Source of the DNA: Roridomyces roridus
Taxonomy: Eukaryota; Basidiomycota; Agaricomycetes; Agaricales; Mycenaceae
Direction of reading: 5' to 3'
Length of the DNA stretch: 64,000 bases
NCBI GenBank assembly: GCA_029378245.1
Contig: JARKIF010000003.1
Coordinates: 620,001 to 684,000 of the forward strand
In this document: positions 11,096-23,221 of the stretch, in pieces
Numbering within the stretch: position 1 is the first letter of the stretch
Layout: each line of letters begins with the position of its first letter
The notes under the pieces: model-generated
Told to the model about the DNA's origin: nothing
The model's input: only the letters and a program-made list of their open reading frames with translations
Database searches by the model: none
Program-made: the position numbers and the translations under genes

Positions 11096-12674
11096 TCAGA
11101 AAGTGTTCGCCCACGCTTGAAGGTCAAACGGCGATAACCGCGCTTCCACTATCCACTCGTCCTTCTGCAACAGGGGTCAGCCGTTGCCAACGAATATAAA
11201 AAAAAGTAAACGCACCAGCAAATCCTTCGGCGTCTTCCTCTGATCCGGATCCTTCAGCAAACAGCTATCGACGAACGCCTCTGCCGGCTCCGGGAAGCCC
11301 GACAGCCTAGGTGCAGGCTCGTTGACGATATGCTGTAGCAACTCGAGGATACTCATCGTCATCCCCCCACCCTGTAGGCTCACGCCCTTGCTCTTCCGCT
11401 TGTCCTTCTTGGCCTTCTCCGCCGCAGGCCGTCTTGGTCGTGCAGGCGGAAGCCCCAGCGCGGCGAATGAGTTCATCGACCCAGGCCTGGCGGGCGAGAG
11501 CGTGCTCTCAAAGTCAGACAAGTCAGAGTCGTCCGAGAGGGACTCGGAGAAGGGGAAGCGCCCGAGGGCGAGCTCGATGAGCGAAATGCCGAGAGACCAA
11601 ACGTCGGATTTGACGGTGTACTGCGCGCCTTGAATCCGTTCGGGCTGGGCAGGTGTCAGAATGGACGTTAACGCGTGGAGGACAATGCACGTACGCTCAT
11701 GTACGTCGACGTGCCAACAAATGTGTCGGCTATCGAGTTAATGAGCTCGCCAGAGACACCAAAGTCGCAGATCTTGATTTCCCCCTGAGAGTTGCAGAGG
11801 ATATTGGACGGCTTGATGTCTGAGGGTCGTGAGTGGCAGGAGGACGAGCATGGGGTACTACTCACCGCGGTGGATGATGCGGTGGACGTCGTAGAGATAC
11901 GTGAGCCCCTCGAGCACGGCCAGAGCGACTTTGCCGACGACTTCAATATCAATGGCACCAATCTTCTTGTAGATACCGTCCAAGGAGCCCTTGTCCATGA
12001 ACTCCATGCAAATGCAGATATTCGGGTCCGCGAGGTAGGCGCCATAGAATGAGATGATGTATTTGGAATCGCAGTCGTGCATGATGTGCAACTCGCGCAG
12101 AATCTGTTTCCGTACCGAGGGTTTGGCGTCGATGAGCACGATCTGTGAGCATTTGGCGTCAACGGACGGCGACAGAGAATAAACCCGCACGCACCTTCTT
12201 CGCCATGATTTTGCCTGTGGGTATATGCTCGACCTTCTTGACGCTCCCCCCGTTTCCCTGTCCGAGCTCGTGCAAATCCTTCAAGTCCTCGTTCTTGAGA
12301 TCGATCTTAATCTCGCTGTTCATGTCGAGGTTCGCGAGGGTGTCGGAGAGGGCCGTGTGGTAGGTATTGCGCTTGCTGATGTGTGGGGACGCGGTATTCG
12401 GGGCTGAATTGGAGCCATTTGAGACTGTGAGCAGGTTGTCCTCCATCGGTGTCGCTGACATGGTGTTGGGAGGCAGTTTCGGGGCCTTGAGGGTCATGGG
12501 CGGTGGTCGCCTCTTCCCGCCTGCTGGACCTGCCACAGGCGCCTGCCGGACGGCCACAGGCTCTGGCTCTGGCACTGGCGGCGGTGCAGACGTGGGCGCG
12601 GGTGAGGAGGGCAGTTGCAGCGCCTTGTAGTTCCTCTTTTTCCTCAACGGAGTCGCGCTCAAAGGAGAGGCCAT
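11096..12674 (-). CDS. STE7: Ste7/MEK-type MAP kinase kinase (pheromone/filamentation pathway)
   Basis: Dual-specificity kinase of the fungal STE7/Fuz7 class, which phosphorylates a Fus3/Kss1-type MAPK. The start at 12674 gives [19 protein letters not shown], the basic N-terminus typical of these kinases; an in-frame ATG further upstream (12743) is less likely. After a Pro/Ala-rich region come [13 protein letters not shown] (P-loop), IMAKK (catalytic Lys), [19 protein letters not shown] and the activation loop [14 protein letters not shown], with the S-x-A-x-T pair phosphorylated by a MAPKKK. A Pro/Lys-rich insert ([19 protein letters not shown]) lies before the last lobe, as in fungal MEKs. 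The final exon ([18 protein letters not shown]) ends at 11096-11098. The gene appears complete. Confidence 0.92.
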
Positions 12675-15071
12675 GGAGGAAGAAGAAGACAAGTGAAGAG
12701 CGTATGTAATTCGGAATTCTGTTGATCGCTGCCATCTCCACAACGACTAACTTTCACGCGAACCACAACGTTCTGTGCCTCTATTTCGGCGCCTTTCTGG
12801 ACTTGGATCTTCACGCTTTCTGTCAATACCTCCATCGAGTTAGCATATGTCTCTCGGGATTGTCGAAGCTGTGGTGTTTCCCTGGGTCTATTGTCCTGCG
12901 TCCTCGTGAACCCTTCCGTCTCCCTAGCGATCTCTCCGAAAAAAGCCAGGCAAGACGAGCACAAAGGGGCGGTAGGATACCTTCGATTCTCGCTGTCAAT
13001 CGGAGAACACAGACCTTCATGAGGCTCAGGGTCCAAGTCCCAGCTCGGGATCTTAACCATTGACCTTCGTGTTCACCCTAGTCTTATAAAGACCCTCAGC
13101 GCTCCGCAAGTATCACCCAGTTGTTGGATGCCACTGCGGTATGTCTTCCCGCGTTCTTTCGGCCACTTCTCCCGTTCCTCGTAGGTGTAAGCTTAGTCTC
13201 TTGTCGCTATGGGTGGGATATTGATTCGCTACCATAGGCACCGCTCTCCAAGGGTTTGAGCTTTTCCAGAGACCCACGAAGATGTCCGTATGTCCCCTTG
13301 GTGAGGAGGGCTCAATAGGCCCCTAATTCGACCGGGGGTTTATCCAGCTGCCAATGGGAAGAAACCACGGTGAAGAACACATGCCCAACACTCCAGGCCT
13401 GCGAGGGTTCTTGTTGACGTTTCCGAGTCAATAGCTACGGCAGGCGGGTATCTGCTTGCTTGCTTTGCAAACTGTTTTAGATTCCTTGGCAAAAGTGCCC
13501 AAGCTGTCCAAATGCATCCAGCTTTCGACCCTACAGTGCGTACTTGTCTATCTCTTCCTCCAATTTCTCGCTGAAGTCTGACATGTCTCCCCCAGGGTGA
13601 TTCATGGCTAAGAGCTCGAGAGGGTACAATTGATGATTGCAGAACAATATCGTCTCCGTATTCCACACGACTGTTTATGTATTAATCTCATGTATTCTGC
13701 GATGCTCGCGTCCAATACATTGTTCATTTCTCCGACATAATATCGCGTATGTGCTGCTGCGCAGAGTAAGTACAGAAAAAGAAACGCATCGTCGGCCTCG
13801 GCGGCATGAAGCCTCCAAGTATCTTAGTAAGGCCTGCCGCTTTGCAGCTCGGCCAGGCGGTGTTGAACATGGACCCATGGCCCACGCCGGTGTTGTCTGA
13901 CCTTCTAACGCTACCGAGGGCGTGCGTCCTGGGTCTATGTTCAACAACAACGGCTGGCCGAGTGTTCGCAAGTTGAACTTGTCGGTTCAAATGCCAGTGT
14001 AGCATCGTCTTCGATAGATTCCGGTCCTCGGCGCTGAATCGCCACGTAATTCTAGAACAAGTAAAGATATTGGATTCCTTGATTCAGCCCGGTTGTGTGT
14101 CGGCGGCGGCAACGAGGAGACAAGAAAGTTTGTGAGGCGTGTAAATTCGCCGTCGGTTGACCGGGCGGGTGGACATCATCGATCGAGTCCCGCAGTATCG
14201 TCCCGAGTTCAAGCTGGCTCAAGGGACGCTGAAAGTTCAACTTTTGTATCCCCTTTCGGCGGTAATGTACCATGCGTTGATTCGTCGAACAGAGATCGAG
14301 GAACTGCAGCCGCAAGCAATTACTACACCAGAGAGACTGGACGACGATGTAGAACGGGACCGGGGAGGGAAGGGGTCGGCGGGGTCCCGGGACGAACCCG
14401 GGTTCGGCACGGCGGGATGAAGATGTTTGAAACCCGGAAACAGTGACGCCCGCGTTCAACGTTGATTTCTCTGCGCTCGTTCCTGGCATTTGTTGGACGT
14501 CGTGGGTGCACATGGTGGCTCGATTCATCGCGCAACCTCGAAGAGACTGGAGATGGTGGCGGCTTGGTCGGTGTTCCGTCTTTGTTCCGATGCATGCGGG
14601 TTATGAACCTCGACATCCAATCCGTGCCTTGCAGGGGTTGAGGTTCATGGACATGACGAATGTAGTCGATTCGTGTCAAGATGGCCATTGGGCGAACTAT
14701 TCTCGTCCAAAAAATACCGAAGATAATTGGCGAAAATAATGGGAAAATGGCGAAAAAAGGAGGGGACGCAAAGTTTCGCCTAGTGATTTTCGCAGAGCAT
14801 TTTATGAACGAGTGGAGGCAGAAGAGAAAGAGCTTTGAGAGCAAAGAGCGAGACAAGCATCTTTGTTCGGAACGGGAGTCATGCGACCGTCGGGTTCAAC
14901 TGCGGCAAACACACTTTGCGGTTGTTCAACAACGGCCACTAGGAGACTGTGAGGTCCATTTCACCCCGGCAAAAGACGCCTGTGCTGGTCTCTTAGGCCC
15001 TGGACGGCCCTTCTCGTGCGTCTCCCGCCATTTTCCCCTCGTTCTGCCCGTTAAACCCGCTTTTTTCAGTC
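12675..15071. other. Long intergenic region, no supported gene
   Basis: About 2.4 kb between the divergent starts of the MAPKK gene and the giant orphan gene. It must contain both promoters. Open frames of up to 177 codons occur but they overlap on opposite strands, lack family resemblance and lack credible splice structure. A perfect 14 bp palindrome CGAACCCGGGTTCG lies at 14393-14406. I see no transposon ends. Confidence 0.5.
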
Positions 15072-18000
15072 ATGGCCGACCCCAGTTCAACTGACCCTCT
15101 CACCGTCGCCATCCAGCAAATCCAGCGCCCCCAGGCACTCAAGGTCGTCGCCCTATGCTCCTCCCCTCGCTCCGGGCCCCAGAGCACCCGGGATGCGCAA
15201 GACGGGCCCTGGCGACACCCCTCCGAGCTAGAGTATATCGGTCCTGCTCACCCCTCCGGCCACATGTGGGACGACTATACCATCATCACCTTTATTGTAC
15301 ATACCGCCGTCACCGTTCACCCCCGCAGCGAGAGCAGAACCAACCCGTGGGCTGTCATCTCTGCCAACGACAGCGGCAATGCCACCGTCCCGAGAGGCTA
15401 CCGCATTCCTATCCTCTGGCTCACAAAGGTCATGTGGGAGTCCCTCAAAATTCTCTGCACCACAGGCCGTCCTTTGTGGGACCTGATGAAGTTTGACCTC
15501 CTTCACCTCGCACGGTTGACTAGCCAGTTTCTAGCCAAGGCAAGGAACGAAAATCGCATGAAGCGCCAGTGGCGGGACCCCATGTTTGACCGCGCTCTTA
15601 CTCGCTTCTTCAACGGCTGGATGGGCGTTCGTGACGTGTTCGTTTGGGATTTCTATCGCGAGTTCAAAGAGGAGGAATACAAGGATGATGTTTTGGCTCG
15701 CAGTGCGTCTACTTGAATCCCCTTCCACACTCTGCCGTCTTACTCCGCGTTTACAGGGTGGGCCCAGAAAGTTCCAAAGGGCATTCAAGGTTTCGTGGTC
15801 ACCGATCAAGAAATCGTGGATGGTATCACGCCCGAGCAGTTGAAGGCCGGACTCGTTGTGAACCGAGAGCTTTCATCCTTCACCTGGATGCCCGACCCGG
15901 AACCTGAGCCAGAGGAGGAGGCTCCGCCCGTGCGTGTTGGATTTTCACGTCCTTATCTCGTTCACTAAACAACCTTTACAATGCCAGCCCCCGACGACCG
16001 AAGACAACTCGCGCGGTTCGTCACCACTGACGTCTGAAATGGGCAGCGAAGACATGATTGCCGAATCGTTGAACCCCAAGAACTCCGAGCCCCCGACAGC
16101 GCCAACTCCGACGAACCGCCCACCGTTTCCGCTGGCAATCCAGACGGGTGCCGAGATCCAGGTCACGCGGAAGCGCCCACACAAACCAAAGCCCAAGGTC
16201 AAGACGGACAAGCCGGAAAAATCGTCCCGCCCTCTACGAACACGAACGATGAGCGGCAGCGTCTCGGCTATGAGCCCCGCGACGCCCAAGGTGGCCCAAA
16301 TCGCGAGCGCGGCCAGTATCGCGGGGTCAACGAGGAGTTCGCCCAACGTGACACCGTCCGCGTTTGACTTTACGGCCCTCGTCGAGTCCCGTGGGAGAAA
16401 GCGGAAAATCGAGTCTGTATATTCTGTCTCGTTGTCGTCGCTCAGTTCGGATAGCGAGGGCGATGGAGACGACGCGAGCACGAGCAGGAGCTCGCGGCAG
16501 AACGGGGTGCCTGACGGGCGGGCGTTTAACAACAACTCGCGAGTTGTCATGCAGAAGCTGGGCTACACGGACTCGAATAATCCCAACCGCATTGTTATTC
16601 CTCGACTGCCCAACCCTGAAACGTACTCGAAACCGACGACAGAGGCTTATGGCGGCCCGGCCGTCCCGTCTCCTTTGTCCACCAGCATCATCAAGGCGGT
16701 GCGGAAACCCAGCACATCCGAAGAGCTTGGTTATCCGAGCAGCAGCCCGCGCAGGCCATCCAAACAATCTTCGACGACGTCCTACCCTCCCCATTACTGG
16801 AAAATCGCTACTATCTCGTCCTCCCCATCCATGAAACCGTTCGACCCTAGCATTCCTGGGGCAACGATCCCGGCCTTTGCTACGTGGCGCGGTGCGGAGG
16901 AATTGCCGTTTATCAGCGACAAACACCCCGATGCGGCGCAGTGGACGGATTTCGCTATTGTCAGCTATATGTTTGACAACGCGTTGACGATACCGTCAAG
17001 GAGTACGGATAACAAACAACAGACGTGGGTGGAGGTTAGCGTGCCGAGGGCGCATGGGGAAGAGGCGACGACTCTCCCGAGGGGGTATCGGATTCCGCTC
17101 CTTTGGCTGGGGAGGATGCAGTGGGAGTGTGTCAAGACGCTGCTGACGACGTGTAAGGACTATTGGCCGGAGGTCAAGTGGGATGTCTTGCATGTTGCCA
17201 GGCTTACGGTCGAGTTTCTTGCGAGGGCGAGGGCGCAGCCGAGGATGAAGAGAAGTTATCGGGATATGATGTTTGATCGTCCGCTTACCAGGTTTTTCGT
17301 TGGATGGATGGGCTCGAGGGATGAGCATGTCTGGGATTTCTATCGGGAGTTCCGGGACGAGGAGTACGAGGATGATGTGTTACAGCGGAGTGCGTTTTAT
17401 ATTCTTCGTTTTAACTATTCGAGCTTAACTGACCCTTTGGTTTAGGGTGGTTGCTCAAGGCCGTCAAGGGCATCCAAGGCTTTGCCATCACGGACGCTGA
17501 GCTCCAAGATGGAATTACGGCGGAGCAATACACACATGGGCTCAGCATTGACCGTGAGAACCAGACGTATGAATGGGTCGATGACGAGCTACCAAAACCG
17601 GCTGAGGAGAACGTGGTAGAGATGACTGTTCAGACTCAATCGCCCCTCTCGCTCTCGCAAGTTACTCGGGCGCTTTCTGCTGAACCGTCGCCTTTGACGC
17701 CGGCGGATAATTTCATGGACGTTGATATTCCCGCGGTACCGCCAGCAGCTCCAGTGGAAGAGGTAGCGCCGCAGCCCGAGCAGCCGATGCCTCCGGTAAC
17801 TCCAGAAGAACCGCCTGTTATCGAGGAGCAAGCCATGGTCGAGGACGAAGGTATGTTATTTCCATTATCCATTTACTCTGACGTGCTCACACAATTTGTA
17901 GTTCCCGTAGTGCCGACCACTCAAGTTCCTGCCGTCGACAAGCTGTTTGACGACGATGGTATGTTTCTTTCGGATGCACTTGTTTCTTGAAATCTTATAT

Positions 18001-21000
18001 CCAGTAGTTCCCACGGCCCCTGCTCCTGCCCTTCACGAGCTTTTCGACGATGAAGTACCTACGGCGCCTGTGGCACAAGGACCCGCCCCTCACGAGCTAT
18101 TTGACGACGAGGGTATGTTTTTTCAAGCATGAATTGCATCTCCATTTCTCACGCAATGTAGTGTCAACGGCTCCTGCAGACCACATTCCTGCCCCCCACG
18201 AGCTTTTCGACGACGAAAAACCCGCGGAACCTGAAGAACCTACCGCTCGCCAGCTGTTCGACGATGAGGTTCCTGTCGTACCTGTTGTAGAACAAGGTAT
18301 GCCCGTCTGAATCTCTGCTGTTGTCCGAAGCGCTTACAATTCGTTAGCATCAACAATACCTGATCCTGCCGTTCACCAGCTCTTCGACGATGACGGTTTG
18401 TTCCGTCTTTACTGTACTTGTACCAGTATACTGATCAAGTTTCCAGCGCCTGCGGATCTTGATGTCGGGCTTCCTGCCGAGCATGAGGTGTTTGGTGATG
18501 AAGGTATAACTTCCTTCATCAAGTATTGAGTCGTATGCTAATAACCTCGGCAGCACCCACGGTGCCCACAACAACAGTCCCTGCCGACCACGAGTTGTTT
18601 GACGATAAAGGTATTCCTTTTCAGATACGGCTTTGTTCCGGTATGCTCATCCCATTACTAGCACCCGTGGCACCTGCAGTCGAGGTTTCTGCTGTCCCTG
18701 AGGTGGCTGCAGAGACGGTCCCTGCTTCCCAGGAACCTTCCTTGGATCAACGTCAGTTATTTATCTTCCGTGTCCCTCTAGGCTGCTCATAATTGTCTCA
18801 GCGGCGGTTGTGCAACCCCCCGTTGGTCCAGAGCCGGAACAATCGCTCCCCGATATCCTGGAGGACCCTGCACCTTCCAACGAGGACCTTTTCGTTGCAG
18901 ATGTAGCGCCGCCTACTGCCGAGGTTCCTGTTGTGGACATGCAAGATTCGTCAAACTCTCCGCTGCCACCCTTCACGACAGACTGGTCTTCGCACTCCCG
19001 TATAGCGTCCCCGGCTCTTCCCGCCCTGGAAGACGTTGTTGCAGCTGAACAGAGCACGGCGCCTGAACCCGCTCACACGTACGAGGAGGAGGAGGATGAC
19101 ATGGATACCGATTTCCTCGGTTATCCGCCCTCGCCGCTCAAATCGGACACCATGGAACTGTTGTACCCACTTCCCGATACCAACGACGTTCTCGAGGCGG
19201 AGGTCCCCCTCATCCAAGAAGAGACCGTCGATGTACCCCAAGATGAAGAGGAGCTGGAATTCGACGAGAAGGATTATATCCGCTCTCGGTTGCCGTCTCC
19301 GTTTGGGATGACACCCACGCCGGCCGAGGTAGAGCCCGCGGAGCCTAACGTGAGGAGTTCTCTACTCGGCCTCCCCGTGGAACGGATTTCTTCCGTTCCT
19401 GCTCGGAGTCCCTCGCCTGCACCCGCTGTCGCCTCCATTCCTGCCAAAAGTCCTTCGCCTGCTCCATACCCTGCAAAGAGCCCTTCACCTACCCCTCCCG
19501 TCGAAAGAGCGGCTTCTGTCCCTGCGAAGAGCCCTTCTCCGGCGCCCACTGTGGAGCGCGATTCCACTCCTGAGCAAGAGCCCGCTGCCCAGCCGATCTT
19601 GTCTCCCCAGTCCACTCGCGCGCGATCCCAATCCCGATCCTCCGAATCTATCCGGTCGTCTTCAAGTCCTGAGCCTCGTCTTCCCGAGCCTCCGATGCGA
19701 GAGTCGGTGCCGCCAGAGGCAGAGTCCTCTCCTGCGGAACGTCTCCCTTCACCTCCTCCGGATTCTGATGAAGAAGATGCGATTAGTGAGGAGGTGCCGA
19801 TAGAACAAGAAATACCCGTGCCAGACGTGGATTCTACCGCGATGGATACTGAAGCCTCGACTCCCGCTGGCACAACCCTCGAAGAGCCCCCGAGCGTTGA
19901 AGTGGCTCACATGTTGCCTCACAGTCCGGCTGACCCGACGGATGAATTTCCTCCCGGCTTTCACTTCATGGGTCTGTCGCAAGGAGCACCGTCGCAAGCC
20001 AATATCTCATTTTCTGGTCTTGCGGATGCAACGTCCATCAGCGGCTACTTGCCTGCATCTGAGGACGTGCAGGTCAGGCCGACTGCCGCTGCGGCCCGGG
20101 CGTCGGCGTCTCCTCGGATCAATGGACACGCATCGGCCCCCGCGGCCGACGCGGTGATCGTGGTCGAAGACTTTGCTGCATCGACCCCGATTTCGGCGGA
20201 AGCGATGGTATCGGCCCTTCCTGATACGAGCGATTCGAAACGGGTAAAACTTGAGATCATGACGGTTTCACTCGGGTCGGCAGATAACCACGTCGAAGAC
20301 GAGGACGACATGGATATCGAGACACCGCCTATTGATGTGGATATGGATGATCGTCCGCCCAGTCCAACTACATCAGCTGCACCTGAGCTGCCGACGGCTT
20401 CTCGTTCTCGACCGTCGAGCCCGCCTCTCAGCGCATCTCAGAGCCTCTTCACTCCTGACGTGACTCCCAACGTATCTGTTGTGGCCAACATGCTCCCTCC
20501 CCGAGTTGCTCCTCAGACTTCTTTCCAAACTCCTCGTTTCTCTAGTCAAAATGACGACGACGACGATATGGGGCCTCCTGGATTATCTCCCGCGTTGCCT
20601 TCCGCTCGCTCTTCTAATTTTGGCTCCAACGAGGACCTCAATATCTACGGTCGGAGCGCCTCGCAGCCGCGTTCCTCTTTACCGCGCCATTCCCTTCCTT
20701 CTCGTCCCTCTTCCCCGCCAAACAGGCCTTCGCCGCCGCCGCCACCGCCGCTGCGTCGGGCTTCTCCTCCACGTCGGGCTTCTCCACCTCCACGGCGGGC
20801 TCATTCTCCTCCTCAGCGCGGGCCTTACTCATGGAACAACCGTCCCATGCACCACGGACAAAATGGATCGAATTGTCAGTCTTTTTTCCCCACGATTTTC
20901 CATAACTTACTAATCCGATTCTCAGTGAACGGGGTCAAGGACTTTTCGAATGGGTCATTCACCAGACCACCTCCCGGTGGAAATATGTTCTCGCGTGACA

Positions 21001-23221
21001 GGCAGCCTGCTCCTCGTCGTGTGGACATCCCCATGGACCAACGGCAACCTCCTGCTCCTCCGCGGCGCATGGACATTCCCATGGACAATCCGGGCCAAAA
21101 TTATCGTTCGCCCATCGGTATCCCTGACGACCGAAGCCCTATGGAATACGATCCTAGGCGCCAAGATTCTGTGGTTCTTGGACCAACACCCTCATATTCC
21201 AATGTTCCACCAGCACAGCAGGCCGCGAATTACTCCCGCTGGATGGGCTTTCCGCCGCCCAACGGGACAGCCTCGATGGCGGGAAGTTCCCATCGTCCCT
21301 ATTCTCCTTCGGACACTTACTCCCCTCACGTTCCTCTCAACCTGACTCGCACACCGTCACTGGGTCAAACTCTACCCAATCCACCGCCATATGTTCCGGC
21401 GCCTGTGCCTGAATTAGCCCGCCGTTCGCCGCAGGTCAATCACCCGCCGCCGGAGACGATCCTCCCAGAGTCGGACAATCTGCGAGGATTCCCTTCTCGT
21501 TCTTCTTCGTTCTCCTCCATCACCAATGCCCCCATCCGTAGCTCTCCGGGACCCGGGCCGTCGCCTGTCGCCGCCAACGGCTCTGCGATCCATCCCTTTG
21601 CCATTCATCCCCCTCTGGTCGCCACGCCACCGATTGCCGAACGAGAAGCGACAGCGCCTCCAGACACCAACGACGGGGAAGTCGATATGGATACTGACGA
21701 TGTTCCAAGCCCGCCTCCGAGTGCGACCATCACCGCAGCTCCCAAAATTCCTGATCCACCGCCCGTGAATGGCGCGGCTGCTCCCGTTCATCCTCCTCCT
21801 CCTCCCCAAATTGATCTGGCCAGTTTGGAGGCTTCTATCGTCGAGCGCTTGAAGGAAGGCCTCAAGTCGCAGTTGAAGAGCGAGCTCAAGGACGAACTGC
21901 GAGGCGAATTGAGGGGCGAGCTGAGAGGGGAATTGAAAGGCGAACTGAGGGGCGAGTTGCGGACCGAGCTCAAGGAGGAGCTGAAGGGCGAACTGCAGGG
22001 TCAATTGAAGGTCGAAGTCGAGAAGAGGTTGAAAGCCGAGTTCCTGACCCAGCTGAGCGGGCTGAACGCAGAGTTACCGGAACGGATGGTGCCTGATCTG
22101 GTTAAACAGCTCAAGGCCGAGTTGATGCTGGATATGAAGGAGGATCTGTATGAGCAGCTGCAGGCCAAGCTGGTGTCGGAGGCAAAAGTCCGAGTTGGGG
22201 AGGAATTTGATGGGCAAGTTGCACGAGACCCTCATCGAGCCGGTCAGGGACCAGGTGGCCGACGATTTGGAGAAGAGGTTACGGGAGCCTATCAAGAACT
22301 CCATCGTCGGTCAAATCGAGGCCGAGTTGACGACTGCGGTCAAGGGCCACCTGTGGGAGCAGCTGCGTGTCGACTTGAAGGACGACATTCTGCTCGAAGT
22401 GAAGGAGTACTTGGTGTCGCAGCTAAAAGATCAATTGCGGATCTTGCTCGTTCAGCTCAAGGACGCTGTCAACAACCAATTGCGGGACGACTTAATTATC
22501 CAACTCAAGTACTTTATCGCCAAGCTCAAGGAGGAGTTGATCGTCCAGCTCAAGAACACGCTCACGGTTCACCTCAAGGACGGGCTGATCACTCAGGTCA
22601 AGGCCGCTCTTACGGCACAGCTGCGCGACGGATTGGGGGCTCAACGGGAGCAGCTGAACCTCGATTTCGAACGTCGACGGTTGTTCCTCGAGCAACAACC
22701 GCGGCTGAAAGCTATCGCCAAGCCCGCCTCGCCATCGGTTTCAAGCCCATTGCAAGCGACACCGACGACTCCGCGGGTAGCTCCTGGGCTCGTCTTCCAG
22801 CACCGTCATCCGCTGCATCATCTTGTCCTGACGAGTGCGGCGGATCTTGGAACGGGGATGGATGTCGATGCACCACCGACGCCGAATCCACAACAACAAC
22901 CGCCGAACCCACCTCCGACGCCGCCTGTTCTTGCTTCGCCGTCGAAACCAAAGGGCGGGGATACGCCGTTGCCTGTCAAGTCGCAGCGGAAGCAGTCGTG
23001 GTATACTGCGGGATACCAGACTGCTACGCCGACTCCGACGTGAGTTGAAGGTTATCGGTTTTTTTGGATACCTGTTGTGGTGCGATACACGTTAGGTGTG
23101 TTTTTCCTTTCTTTCTTTCCAGTACGTTTTCTGACAAGGACGCAGGTCTATCTCTCCCTATGCCCCGTCGGACGCGGTTCAGTTGGAATTGGTTAGACAT
23201 GATGATAGCTTGATGAAATGA
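15072..23221 (+). CDS. Giant orphan protein (~2,474 residues): duplicated N-terminal domain, LFDDE mini-exon array, amphipathic helix repeats
   Basis: Fourteen exons: 15072-15702, 15757-15929, 15988-17389, 17446-17850, 17902-17958, 18005-18112, 18162-18296, 18348-18395, 18447-18503, 18554-18610, 18662-18751, 18802-20874, 20926-23039, 23146-23221. They sum to 7,426 nt, one base more than 2,475 codons; the extra base is explained by a frameshift at an A4 run (22184-22187). Two related domains (about residues 55-255 and 580-790) share PRGYRIP-LWL, MFDR-LTRFF-GWMG and VWDFYREF, and both are cut by an intron at the same codon. Residues about 870-1054 are seven phase-1 mini-exons with LFDDE motifs. 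A Ser/Pro-rich region with PAKSPSPAP repeats follows, then long Leu/Lys/Glu helices and a tail SISPYAPSDAVQLELVRHDD. I recognise no known domain; the composition suggests a nuclear or scaffold protein, which is inference. Confidence 0.78.
17851..18801 (+). repeat. Array of symmetric phase-1 mini-exons encoding an LFDD(E/D) acidic motif
   Basis: Seven consecutive exons of 57, 108, 135, 48, 57, 57 and 90 nt, all multiples of three and all bounded by phase-1 introns of about 45-52 nt that mostly begin GTAT. Most end in the same motif directly before the splice site: DKLFDDD, HELFDDE, HQLFDDD, HEVFGDE and HELFDDK. The 108 and 135 nt exons hold two motifs each, consistent with fused units. The pattern is what tandem duplication of an exon-plus-intron unit produces. 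Confidence 0.85.
21830..22010 (+). repeat. 12 nt coding minisatellite (ELRG-type helix repeat)
   Basis: Within the giant gene, repeats of GAG-CTG-AGG-GGC type encode ELRGELRGELKGELRGEL with a 4-residue period, flanked by ELKDEL and ELKEEL variants. Leu at every fourth residue with Glu beside it predicts a strongly amphipathic helix, not a standard heptad coiled coil. Confidence 0.8.
22420..22640 (+). repeat. 24 nt coding minisatellite (QLKxxLxx helix repeat)
   Basis: In the shifted frame of the giant gene, about eight successive units follow the pattern QLKDAVNN, QLRDDLII, KLKEELIV, QLKNTLTV, HLKDGLIT, QVKAALTA, QLRDGLGA. One unit is a residue short. The 8-residue period differs from the 4-residue array upstream. 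Confidence 0.78.

Noticed and set aside
14393..14406. Perfect palindrome CGAACCCGGGTTCG, resembling a tRNA T-arm.
   Set aside because: No cloverleaf can be built around it; a 14 bp palindrome alone is not evidence of an RNA gene or a site.
14323..14856. Overlapping frames of 158-177 codons on both strands in the 12.7-15.0 kb gap.
   Set aside because: Opposed frames overlap, none has family resemblance, and no consistent splice model could be found.
18810..23048. A 1,412-codon uninterrupted frame as the end of the giant protein.
   Set aside because: It reads through an intron (20875-20925) and after 22190 changes to Arg/Gly/Ala-rich sequence, while the helix repeats and the plausible last exon continue in another frame.
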